Assembly (NCBI GenBank): GCA_021399435.1 | Contig: JAJTUP010000006.1 | Location: forward strand, 310,001 to 374,000 | Source of the DNA: Diaporthe sp. PMI_573 | Taxonomy: Eukaryota; Ascomycota; Sordariomycetes; Diaporthales; Diaporthaceae | Reading direction: 5' to 3' | Length of the DNA: 64,000 nt | Shown here: piece after piece, positions 1-10,207 of the stretch | Layout: each line of letters begins with the position of its first letter | How positions within the stretch are numbered: position 1 is the stretch's first letter | Made by a program: the position numbers and the translations under genes | The notes under the pieces: model-generated | Told to the model about the DNA's origin: nothing | Databases searched by the model: none | The model's input: only the letters and a program-made list of their open reading frames with translations

Positions 1-1148
1 GTCAATGTCAGGCGTGACAATGTGTTCCACGACTCTTACCGAGCTCTTGCCTTCAAATCTGACGACGAGGTCAAGCACGGCAAGCTGAACGTCCGCTTCC
101 ACGGTGAAGAGGGCGTGGACGCCGGGGGTGTCACCCGAGAGTGGTTCCAGGTCCTGACCAGGGCCATGTTCAACCCGGACTACATCTTGTTTACTCCCGT
201 GTCTGCGGACCGCACGACTTTCCACCCGAACAAGTCCAGTCACTACAACGAAGAGCATCTGGCCTTCTTCAAGTTCATTGGACGAATCATCGGCAAGGCG
301 GTCTACGAAGGACGTCTTCTGGATTGTTACTTCAGTCGTGCTGTGTACAAGCGCATCCTGGGCAAGCCTGTGTCTGTCAAGGATATGGAGTCGTTTGACC
401 CGGACTACTACAAGTCACTGGTCTGGATGCTTGAGAATGACATCACGAACACGGTGATTGAGACTTTCTCGGTCGAGGAAGACGAATTCGGCGCAAGCAA
501 GGTTGTTGACCTTATCGAGAACGGCCGCAACATTGAGGTGACCAACGAGAACAAGCATGAGTACGTCCGGCTCATCGTGGAGCACAAGCTCCTGTCATCC
601 GTCAAGATCCAGATGGAGCACTTCCTGCAGGGATTCCACGGCGTCATCCCGGCGGACCTGATAGCCATCTTCAACGAGCAGGAGTTGGAGCTGCTCATCT
701 CTGGTCTCCCCGACATCGACGTGGATGATTGGAAGAGCAACACGGAGTACCACAACTACACGGCGGCCTCGCAACAGATACAGTGGTTCTGGCGCGCGGT
801 GCGATCCTTCGACAAGGAGGAGCAGGCCAAGCTGTTGCAATTCGTGACAGGCACGTCCAAGGTTCCTCTGAACGGGTTCAAGGAGCTGGAAGGCATGAAC
901 GGTGTCAACCGCTTCAACATCCACCGTGACTACGGCAACAAGGATAGGTTGCCGAGCTCGCATACTTGCTTCAATCGTGAGTCTTGTCCCACTTTACCCC
1001 AACCTAACCCTGCCCCCTCCATGAGCGCTGTGTGCTGACTGTTGTTCCTGCAGAGCTTGATCTTCCCGAGTATGAAAGCTATGAGGCTCTCCGCAGCCAG
1101 GTCATCAAGGCCATCACGACGGGTGGCGACTACTTTGGTTTCGCCTAA
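1..1148 (+). CDS. TOM1: HECT-type E3 ubiquitin ligase, C-terminal part (TOM1/HUWE1 family)
   Basis: This is the last 356 residues of a giant HECT ubiquitin ligase whose 5' part lies outside the window. Exons are 1..976 and 1054..1148; the intron 977..1053 has a gtgagt donor, a gctgac branch site and a cag acceptor. Joining the exons gives the HECT end SSHTCFNQLDLPEYESYE, then the family C-terminus TTGGDYFGFA. The catalytic cysteine is the one in HTCFN (codon 967-969). Upstream blocks such as GEEGVDAGGVTREWF, FIGRIIGKAVYEGRLLDCYF and WFWRAVRSF cover the N and C lobes. HECT ligases take ubiquitin from an E2 onto this Cys and pass it to substrates. TOM1-type ligases act on excess histones, ribosomal proteins and mRNA-export factors in yeast (family knowledge). 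The domain looks intact. Confidence 0.95.
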
Positions 1149-1206
1149 TAGGAGAGCGAGATGCAGCGAGTGAAGGGGAGGATGACAGCAGCGTGTATTG
1201 CATTTT

Positions 1207-1224
1207 CCCGGCATAAAAGCCGGG
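1207..1224 (+). other. Hairpin in the TOM1 3' flank
   Basis: CCCGGC and GCCGGG form a perfect 6-bp stem around an ATAAAA loop, about 60 nt after the TOM1 stop. It would fold in the 3' UTR of the mRNA. Its role is unknown. Confidence 0.5.
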
Positions 1225-1708
1225 TTGTTTAATAGGGGTCTGGTGTTCCGGATGGGAAGGAGAAACTACAGCATGGGCAGCCATCAGAGGGCTTGCCCCA
1301 AGCACTGGGGGTGTTGTGTATCATATTATTTTCGAACCAACGGGATGCCTTGAGCAGAGAACAGGCAATGCTGGCCTGGGGGCTTTTGGACCGCCTGTTG
1401 AGGAGGGGTAGACATTGAAGCGGAGTGCAGGCCGTGGAAAGAGAATACCTTTAGCCATCCTCGTAGATTAGGCAAGCGGAATGACGCAGCTCTCAGAGAA
1501 TATCTAAGCTTGTGCAATACAGATGCTAGGTGACTGGTGAATTCGATCGACTCTTGCCTACTGACATCCAGAAGCTGGCGTGGTGGTAGACTCTATTCTA
1601 CTGCCAACAATTCCAAGCCATAAATGGTCGGGTCAGGCAGCCCACAAGCAACGCGCGTGCGGGGGGAAGTGGATGTATGAGCCGGCTCTTCACCGAGATG
1701 CGGTGGGT

Positions 1709-1746
1709 GCGTACCAGCCTGCGCACCAGCCTGCGCACCAGCCTGC
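1709..1746. repeat. 12-bp tandem repeat, about three copies
   Basis: The unit gcgcaccagcct occurs three times, the first copy with one mismatch, and is followed by a partial fourth copy. It lies in non-coding sequence. Confidence 0.85.
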
Positions 1747-1983
1747 GTATCCTCTTGTCTGTTCTGTTAGGAAAGAAAACGCCCTGGAGGAATGGCACAG
1801 AGGTGCACGCATGCGGTGCCAGTGGGGTGTTTATGAAACGGACTTTGTGGCCGGGCCCCAGATGACGGCGATGACGGCCGGCGGATTTGGCCTCGGGATG
1901 CGGTGGTGCTTGGATTTAATGGAGTGGGTACTGTAGGTATGCAGGTGTTGTCCCTTGGGGGCCGACCCGAGTACGGATGAACA

Positions 1984-2013
1984 GGGCAGGGCAGGGCAGG
2001 GCAGGGCAGGGCA
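1984..2013. repeat. GGGCA microsatellite, six copies
   Basis: Six perfect tandem copies of gggca in intergenic DNA. It is a simple repeat, likely to vary in length between strains. Confidence 0.95.
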
Positions 2014-2799
2014 CTGTCTGACGGGGGAACAGTCAGCTGTGCTGACCTTGTCTGTCCTGTCCTGTTCGCGTGCTGTTTTGTTTTGTTTTGTTTCAGAGAG
2101 GTTGGCCTGTGGGCTGCTCTCTGACGAGTTCAGTCAGTTGTTCTCAGGCGAGTGGCCTGACTGTGCGAGTCCGTTGTCACATTATTACTGCGAGTGGAAA
2201 AAAGTGAAAAAAGTGAAAATAGTGAAGTGGGAATAGTCAACGCTTACCCACAAGAGAAGGAATCGGAAGCGGAAAAGGGGGCCCACACAGACACAGATGC
2301 CAGACTATCACAGTTTGCAGAGATGGCGAAAGATCGGTGTGTAAACAGGCCAGTATGTACTTTCCCGGACGACAATCTTCTGGATCAGATGCTGCACGGT
2401 AGAAGCCATGTATGTATGATATACGAAACTATCTAGATAATTTCAAATAACCCATGAGGCGGAACACAGACGTTGTCAGTTGATGTCCTATCCAGCATAG
2501 ATACTCCGGGAGCCTGAAGGACCGTGCTCGACGACGGCGTGGCAGGTGTGGCCCCACGGATGAACTAGGCTATGAGCCTACTGCAGCGGCTCGCTCTACC
2601 CTAGTCCACCCTACGAGACTGCGAGAGGCAAGATCCCTGCAGAACCCCTGGTCCCTGGACCCCCTGGCCCCGCCATTTTTTCTGGTCTTGTGGTTTGGTG
2701 AAGAGACGGTCAAGTCCGCCCGGCCGTCAGTGAGTGGTGGTGACGGCACGCAGGCGGAGGGGGCGGACACGAACGAGGACAAGGACAGGGTCGCAGTCA

Positions 2800-2880
2800 C
2801 AGTCGAGGTCGATGTCGAGGTCGTCAAGGTCAGGACGAGGTCGAGGTCGGGGTCGGGGTTCGAGGTTCAAGGTCCAAGGC
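2800..2880. repeat. Imperfect GTCGAG hexamer repeat
   Basis: A run of gtcgag, ggtcgg and ggttcg-like hexamers. It accounts for the RGRGRG-type reading frames across it, which are therefore not treated as genes. Confidence 0.7.
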
Positions 2881-3406
2881 CCTACCAGGTCGGTCGGTGG
2901 CCAGCATCATCGCATCGCCATCGCCATCGACAATCACCATCATCGCCATTTGTTCCATATTCCATTCAAACCCCGGGCCCAGGCCGGTGCGGTATGGATC
3001 CTGCCCGTTTCACAAGCTTCTCTTTATTCTAGACCGCCATCATCAAGTCACACATCGCTCACGTCCAAAAGGCAGCGGTTGAAACAAAGAGAGACACACA
3101 CACGAGGCACACGCACTCAAGGCACACGACAACCCACGGCGCACTGCAGACAGCACAACAGCTCATCGAGCTCCATCTTTTGCTGGTGCTTGCTGCTCCC
3201 ACTTCTTGGCCCAGACTGTGGGCTATTCGCTACTCCTCCCACCCCCACATTACACACACAACAACGCACCACACACTACTGACAGCATTGATACTTGCTT
3301 TTGCTCTTGCTTTTGCCAGCACCCTGGTCCATCTGTTTTGTTCCGTCTACAACTTCTCCGTTCTGTCTGTATCTACAGCACTCGCAACTGGACTCGGCCG
3401 CCGTGT

Positions 3407-3457
3407 GCATCTGCATCTGCGTCTGCGTCTGCATCTGCATCTGCATCATCCGCATCC
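3407..3457. repeat. CATCTG/CGTCTG hexamer repeat
   Basis: About eight hexamers alternating catctg and cgtctg, located roughly 0.3 kb upstream of the Gyp5-like start codon. Confidence 0.85.
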
Positions 3458-3739
3458 ATCCCTACTCCCTAGGGCACTCATATGACATGACGGGCGGACT
3501 GCCGGCACTCGACTAGTAGCAAACCCAGCCCGGCCCAGCCAATCCACACATGGCCTGAAGCTGCATCCAAGCTGTGAACAGCTCTCCAATTCCCCCTTTT
3601 TTGGTCCCAAGCCCACGCCCACCTCCAGACGCGGCGCCCCCGCGACTTTTTCGAAATACTCTAGTCCTACTTACATCTCTGCCTACCTCACACCTCTCAC
3701 CTCTCACCTTCTCGCCACACCCCCAAACACCCACCCAAC

Positions 3740-6700
3740 ATGTCGGTTCAACAGATGGACGCGCCCGTCCACACGCCCATCTCGCCCGCCGCGCCTGTGT
3801 CCCCCGTCTCCCCTGTCAGCCACAAGCTCGACGACAGGGACATCGACTCTTCCGTAGACTCGGACCGGGAAATGGTACGCTACTCTTGAATGTCGAATTT
3901 CCCTTGCATGCAACCACGGAAACCTTGTCTGCTTCAAGGCCCCGTCCCCTATCTCCCACATCTTGCACACAGGCACACTCCTCCCCAAGCCATCTCAATC
4001 TCCCTTGTCCCTCAGCCCTGGCCTGGTTACACGCTGGCGCCTGCCGTCACACAGCAGCCCATGCGCCCAGCCTGTCGCGCCCCCTACCTCAGCATGTGCC
4101 GTTGCCCTCCGGAGATTGCATGGTGCTAACATCGCCAATCGCTCTGCAGGATAGCTTTGAAGACGCCCCAGACACAGTGCCAGATACCTCTTCCATCCGC
4201 TCTCTAACCCGTCGAACGTCCCCCAAACCTCAGCCCACCGAGCCCGAGTCAAGTCAGAGCAAGGAGCAACCCCAGGACGACCAGAAGAGCACGCCTGTTG
4301 CCGAGCCAGAAGTAAACAACAACGACGGCGCCAAGGACGACACCAAGGACGAGTCTCCAGACGTGGACAACACAACAGCAGGCGAGAACAATGACCAATC
4401 TCTAGCACAACCGGGCAGGCCCTCCATTTCACCGAGCCAACGCTTGTCCCTGGCTTCCAACGGCCAACTCGCCGAGGTGAGCCTTGACGACGAGGCTCCA
4501 CTACGAGAAAAAGGTTCGTGGCTCGCTCACGCACTTGGGTATGAGCTGTGCTGACGGTAGCGTAGAAACAGAACCAGAACCAGAAGTCGAGAACGTCAAG
4601 ATGAGCCCCAGCGAGAGCGAGCCCAAGAAGACGATATCTTTGAGCAGTATCACAAGTGCCCTCCCAGCTATGCCCTGGTCGCCAGGTGCTCAAGATTCAA
4701 CCAAGAGCCTAGACACACCAACCCCCGCCGCCGCAGCGCCCACCTCCCCAGGCGTCCCTCCTGCCCAGCCACAGGCGCAGGCGCCGGCAGCGGCACCAGC
4801 TCCCGCACAACCTCCACCCCGGAAGCTCGCCAGTGCTTTCTCGTGGCTGTCTAGGAGCTCGTCCAAGGATATGACAAACTCCTCGCCGCCCTCGCTGTCG
4901 CCTAGGAGGAATACTGCCAGCTCCGTGACAACACTGGCTAGCAACCCAGACATGATGCTCAGTAAGCTGGAAGAGGAGGGCGGCACCAACGGGGTGAACG
5001 GGAATGTGCGGAATAGCCTAAAGGACCGTTTCAAGGCGATGCGTATGAGGGAAGAGGCCGGCATTACAAGCCTCCCCGATGATGGCGATAAGACTGGCTT
5101 TGCCAGCCTCGTGAACAAGGGCCCCAATGGGTTAGTAGCTACGCCGGCAATAGAGGACAAGGACGCGACATCCACGCAACCTCCGGCCTCGCCCAACCCT
5201 GCAGCCGCGAATCTGGCCCCTGGGACCGCCTCCGGGGCGGCAGCTGGGCCCTCCACACTGTCAGACCAGCCAGTTGACTGGGATCTGTGGCAGTCTGTGG
5301 TGTATGAGGGACCCGCTGCCGTCGCCAAAACAAGTGCTGAGGAACTGAGTAGAGCCATTGCGACTGGCATCCCGAGCGCCATCAGGGGCGTCATATGGCA
5401 GGTTCTGGCACAGAGCCAGAGCCAGCAACTCGAGGCCGTTTACCGGGAACTTGTGGCTAGGGGCACAGACAAGGAACAGGATCGGCACAGTAACGCCTCG
5501 CTGGGTGCCAGTAGCAACAGCAACAGCGTCAAATCATCCGCGTCATCAACACATTCTGCCGACTCTGGTGTCAACGGCGCCTCGGCCACATCGCCCAAGG
5601 ACGACGAAGCCTCCGCCAAGGAGAAGGCAGCATCAGAGACCGAGCGGAAGAAGAAAAAGATCGAAGACACGGCCTCCATCCAGAGGCTGGAGAAGACTAT
5701 CCGGAAGGACGTAGGCGCTCGGACGGCGTATTCCAAATTTGCTTCCGCCCAGGGGCTCCAGGAAGGCCTCTTTGGCGTCTGCAAGGCTTATGCGCTTTAC
5801 GATGAGGATGTCGGGTACGCCCAGGGCATGAACTTCTTGATCATGCCCCTCCTCTTCAATGTAAGTTTTATATACATGCCCATACTAGCCTGTCAACCGG
5901 TTCTTACTGACACACTCTACAGATGTCCGAGGAAGAAGCCTTCTGCTTGTTGGTGCGGTTGATGAATCAATATCACCTGCGTGACCTGTTTGTTCAGGAC
6001 ATGCCTGGCCTGCACATGCATTTGTACCAGTTTGAGCGGCTACTCGAAGATTTCGAGCCCGCTCTTTACTGCCACCTCAGACGGCGAGGTATCTCGCCAC
6101 ACCTCTATGCCACGCAGTGGTTCCTCACACTGTTCTCATATCGATTCCCGCTGCAGCTGGTCCTCCGCATTTACGACCTGATCCTCTCTGAGGGTCTCTC
6201 GGCTGTCCTGAAATTTGGCATTGTGTTGATGCAAAAGAATGCACAAACGCTCCTCGGCATGACCGACATGTCTCACCTCACTAGCTACCTGAGGGATCGA
6301 CTATTTGATGTATACATTGAGTCTACACCAAGTGCCAACAGCATACTCGAGAATGGCTTCTTTGGCAGCTCTACATCGAGTATGGACAAGGAGGTCTACC
6401 GCGCCGACCAATTGGTGCATGACGCCTGCGAGGTCAAGATTACGCCTGAAATCCTCAAGCTATACAGGACCGAGTGGGAGGAGAAGACCAAGGCCGAGAA
6501 GGAGCAACAACTGGAGCTCGAGACCCTGCGGTCGCAGAACACGAGTTACGCCGCCAAGCTGCGCAAGCTAGAGACGCGGCTGCAGGCAGTGGACCGCGAG
6601 CAAGCTGACCTGGCGACGGAGCTGGTGCACACAAAGGTCGAGAACGAGGAGCTGAAGGACCAGAACGAGTCGCTGCAGGGCCAGGTCCGGGAGCTCAAGA

Positions 6701-6995
6701 TCGTCATCGAGAGGCAGCCCATCGACATCGAGGAGCAGTGGAAGCTGGAGAGGGACGCCCTGATCGAGCGGAACCAGCGGGTACACGAGGAGAACGAAAA
6801 GGTCGAGAAGGAGATGGCCGAGCTGGAGGAGCAGCTGGTGCAGACCAAGATGCAATACGCTGAGGTGAGTTACCTTTCCCACGCGCTACGCTTAACAAAC
6901 GAAGAGCCGCCATGACTAACAAAACCCGGCAGATCAACTCGCAGCATGAGACCCTTCAGAGGAAGTGGAACGATCTGAAGCGTACGTTCGCATAA
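3740..6995 (+). CDS. GYP5: TBC-domain Rab GTPase-activating protein, Gyp5-like
   Basis: Five exons: 3740..3874, 4150..4513, 4566..5860, 5923..6864, 6933..6995; 932 residues. The ATG opens a Pro/Ser-rich N-terminus (MSVQQMDAPVHTP). Each join keeps frame, and the one at 5860/5923 restores PLLFNMSEEEAF inside the TBC domain. The TBC domain spans about residues 425-720. Its arginine-finger region is IRKDVGARTAYSKF (about 544) and its glutamine finger is in GYAQGMN (about 583). A Ser-rich insert lies between its first helix and the arginine finger. A long coiled coil covers about residues 783-925. Yeast Gyp5 stimulates GTP hydrolysis by Ypt1/Sec4 in ER-Golgi and polarised secretion; the role here is inferred from this. 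The extreme C-terminus is uncertain because a further intron can be drawn at 6986..7042. Confidence 0.9.
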
Positions 6996-8096
6996 GGGGC
7001 ATTAAGGAAGTGGACACAGGGATCTCCCCAACTTGCATCTAGCCGGCCTGAAAGCCGGGGCTACGACTCGAGCGAGGGCGAGGCGGTGTAATCTATGTCA
7101 TCATATCATCTACTCCTACTACCACCAGAGCTACCAGTAGCAAGTAGCAAGCAGCAGCCCTTCGAGAGGGCAGCCGTCAAGGAGGGGCGAGAGACAGCCA
7201 ATTTGGAGAATTGAAGCAAAACATACAAACACAAACAAACGCTGGACGACGATCACTTGCCTCGAGGGCATTTACAGCAGCAGCTGCGATGATTGGCGTG
7301 TGGGGCGTCTTTGGTATTATGGGGGCATACATAGCATGAGTTACTTAGAAGACATGATCCTTGGGGGCGGCTGGGCTGTTTGATGTGTGTGAGGATTGGG
7401 AAAGTCATCAATGAAAACACTCGTCCGTCTCCATGCATCTGCGAAAGACGTCGTTACTTGTGTATTGTGTTTTGTGTTCCTGTCCATGTCTATCCTGGGA
7501 TGCCTCATTACTGTTGTATGTCGCCAAGACAATTGTGGCCTACGTCCATGAACGCCTCCTGTTAAGAGTGTAAAGGTCGGGATCGATTGGAAGCCGGCCA
7601 CGATTTCCATCGACGGCATCGACGGCTTTCCCATATCCATCCTCGAGACTGTCACTGTTGATCCCTCATGACATTTGATGGTCGGCTACAACATGGTGGC
7701 GGAAGCGGGTTTGGAGCGGGCTGGGCACAGGATTTGATTCACGGCTGCAGTAATACACGAAGGTCTGGCAGGATGGACCGGATGTTCATTGTGCACGTAA
7801 AGGCATTTGTTCCTTTCTTTTTGATTGTTTCCCTTTTCCCGTCCCAATGCAATGAACCTGAAGAAAAAAAACGACCAAAGTGGGCATCTCACTGCTGGAC
7901 TTGTTCAGCACAGCTATCATAGCCGCCGTTGTATCATAAGGGCAGCCGATCCGTAGAACACCGAAATCCGATTTCGCCTGGTGGTGGTTGTGAGAGGGAG
8001 ACGACGTCCTCTCCCCCGCCCACCTCGCTAAGCTATCCTTGCATCCTGAGCCTGTCGTCACATCCCCGACCCGCGCGGCAGAAAGAGACGAACCGT
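6996..8096. other. Convergent intergenic region, Gyp5-like gene to eS8
   Basis: Should hold the 3' UTRs of both flanking genes. A GCCGG-type hairpin (7043..7058; stem CCGGC/GCCGG, loop CTGAAA) lies just after the Gyp5-like stop. No coding sequence of recognisable family was seen on either strand. Confidence 0.6.
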
Positions 8097-8869
8097 CTAC
8101 TTGTGGAGCTTGCGCTGGTAGAAGGCGAGCTCCTCGCCCTCGAGGATGTAGCCGTCGGAGCGGCCGGACTGGCCGGGGCGGGAGGAGATGACGGCGTACA
8201 GGCGACCGGCCTCGAACTGCTTCTCGATGGCGGCCTCGACCTTGCCGTGGGCGGCGAGGCGGGCGGCCTGCTTCTTCTCGACCGACTTGCTCTTCTTGAC
8301 GGGCTCCTCCTCCTTGCCCTGCTTGGCCTGGCGCCTGCGGCCGAGGGGCTGGCCGTAGTGGGCCTCGTACCACTGGCGGAAGGGGGCGGCGTCGATCTGG
8401 ACGACGGCGGACTTGGTCAGGGTGTTGGTGCGGACCAGCTCGTTGTTGGACGGGTGGTAGGCGACGGCGATGACACGGGTCTTGCGCGTGGTGCCCTCGG
8501 AGGCCCAGGCGAAGTTACCAGAGTCCAGACGCAGGGCACGGTACTTGTGGTTGCCGCCGCGGGTGCGGACGGTGTGGATGCGCTTGGCGCCGATACGGGT
8601 CTGCGCCGGCTGGCGGCCGAGCTCGAAAGCGCGCTTCTTCCCTGTTGACAAAGGTCAGAACGTATGTCCCGGAGGGTGAAGCGTCTTCCCCCCCGTGGGA
8701 CCTCCCTCAAGGAGAGGGGACCCAGGTGGGAAAAACGCAGCAGAGCTCCGAAAGCGATACGGGCTTTCGATTATATTTTTCATTTGTATGTTATCGGGGA
8801 CGCACTGTAGTAGGCACGCTTGGCACCGGAGGCGGAGCGCTTGTGACGAGAGTCGCGTGAGATACCCAT
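8097..8869 (-). CDS. RPS8: 40S ribosomal protein eS8
   Basis: Two exons on the minus strand, 8869..8806 and 8641..8097, with a 164-nt intron (8642..8805, gtgcgt donor, cag acceptor); 202 residues, the usual length. The first exon gives [20 protein letters not shown]. The splice (phase 1) completes [15 protein letters not shown], an eS8 hallmark. Later blocks such as [20 protein letters not shown] and [12 protein letters not shown] are also typical. The protein is a component of the small ribosomal subunit and binds 18S rRNA. The ATG at 8869 is the only start that gives the conserved N-terminus. The relatively long first intron so near the start codon is common in fungal ribosomal-protein genes. 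Confidence 0.97.
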
Positions 8870-10207
8870 GATTGCGGTGTCTGTTTGCAGATATCAAAAA
8901 GGTCAGCGAATGTCTTCGCAGGAGATGAGCAGAAGGGATCCGTTTGCACAAATAACGGGTGCTGTCGAGCAATTCGAGGGAATCGATTCAAGATTGGGGA
9001 CGGGAACCTGCTTGTACGTACCTGATGAGTTACTGAATCACCAGAGCAATCGTTGTTGGAGGGATGGTCGTCGGTTGTCGAGGGATGGGATGTCTGGCGG
9101 AAAATGTGCAAAATGCAAAATCAAACCAAAGTCCATTGGCCTTAGCAAAGCCTGTGGGTTTGAAAGGCGGTAAGGATGGTGCGGCAGAAAACTGTCAGGT
9201 CACGTGCGGTGTCGCATGACACCCCTGCGCTCAACCACCCCGAAACGGTCACAGCCAAACTTGCCCGTGACAAACGCTTGGGTAGATCTGAGCACAGGAT
9301 CTTGTCGACCAGTATCGACACATGCTCTCTACATGCAGGAATTCAGGGTGCTGTCTTGGAAAATCACTGTATCAATCCCGAACGCCTGCTTCAAGGGAGA
9401 AATGCTGCCCCGAGAGTCATCATCGAAGTCTGCCGGACCGAGCGAGAAATGCCGTTTTCCCCAACTCCTTTTGTGAATCTGCATCGAACGCGTTTTCTGT
9501 TAACTTGTTGCGGACAACGATGTGCCAGGAATTAGCCTTCCTTGACGAGCATGGCCGTCCGCCCGTAGGTAGCGGTTGAGAAAGTGAGACATGATTTCAC
9601 ATCACAGCCAACCGAGCCCGTCTCGTCAGCGTGAGTGCCCTACCCCAACCAGAAGACCCTTCGCACAATTGCGCGTATCAGACTTGTAAAATGATTACTT
9701 CGTAATTGCCCATGATCTCCAGTGGTGCTTCATCACTTACATCTCGCGATTTTTCTCCTGCCAGGCTCGGGCCCATGACGTATCTCACATAGCCCTATGG
9801 AACAGCTAACAATACATTGGCCAGGGCATAGGGAAAACCAGCAAGTCTCGGAACACCCAGAAGTCAAAGCACGCCAGATCTGAAAATACAGGAATGTTCT
9901 TTTGCATTGCCGTCCGCCCTTCTCTGGCGACGATCAATATCATATGCCTCTCGCAATCACCAATTGTCCGGTAAAATAAAAGTCCTGGCCGTCGCTCGCC
10001 AGGACGGGACAAGATACATTATCGCATTATTCGAACCAGTTATAATACCCTTTTTAAACCATTCCCAACCCATCATTGCTCATGTAACGCAATCAAAACA
10101 ACCGGCCCGGCCCGTCGCCACCAATGCTTAAGATAAAGTAGGAAATCCTTGTTATGCAAGTTCAAATTGATGCAGTCCGTATTGCGTTCGTTATAATACA
10201 TCCCCGG
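8870..10207. other. Intergenic region, eS8 promoter to SOG2 3' end
   Basis: Should contain the eS8 promoter and 5' UTR and the SOG2 3' UTR. Short open frames on both strands have no family features. Nothing else was recognised. Confidence 0.6.

Larger units (their letters stand above)
1149..3739. other. Intergenic region, TOM1 to the Gyp5-like gene
   Basis: No convincing gene. It should hold the TOM1 3' UTR and the promoter and 5' UTR of the next gene. Open frames near 2.7-3.3 kb encode Arg/Ser/Thr or His low-complexity sequence created by short DNA repeats. Pyrimidine-rich stretches just before 3740 fit a fungal 5' UTR. Confidence 0.6.

Noticed and set aside
2688..3282. Overlapping frames of 114 and 182 codons rich in Arg, Ser, Thr and His
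   Set aside because: They are generated by hexamer DNA repeats, overlap one another and show no domain.
7929..8648. 239-codon plus-strand frame rich in Leu, Gly and Ala
   Set aside because: It is the antisense shadow of the GC-rich eS8 coding exon.
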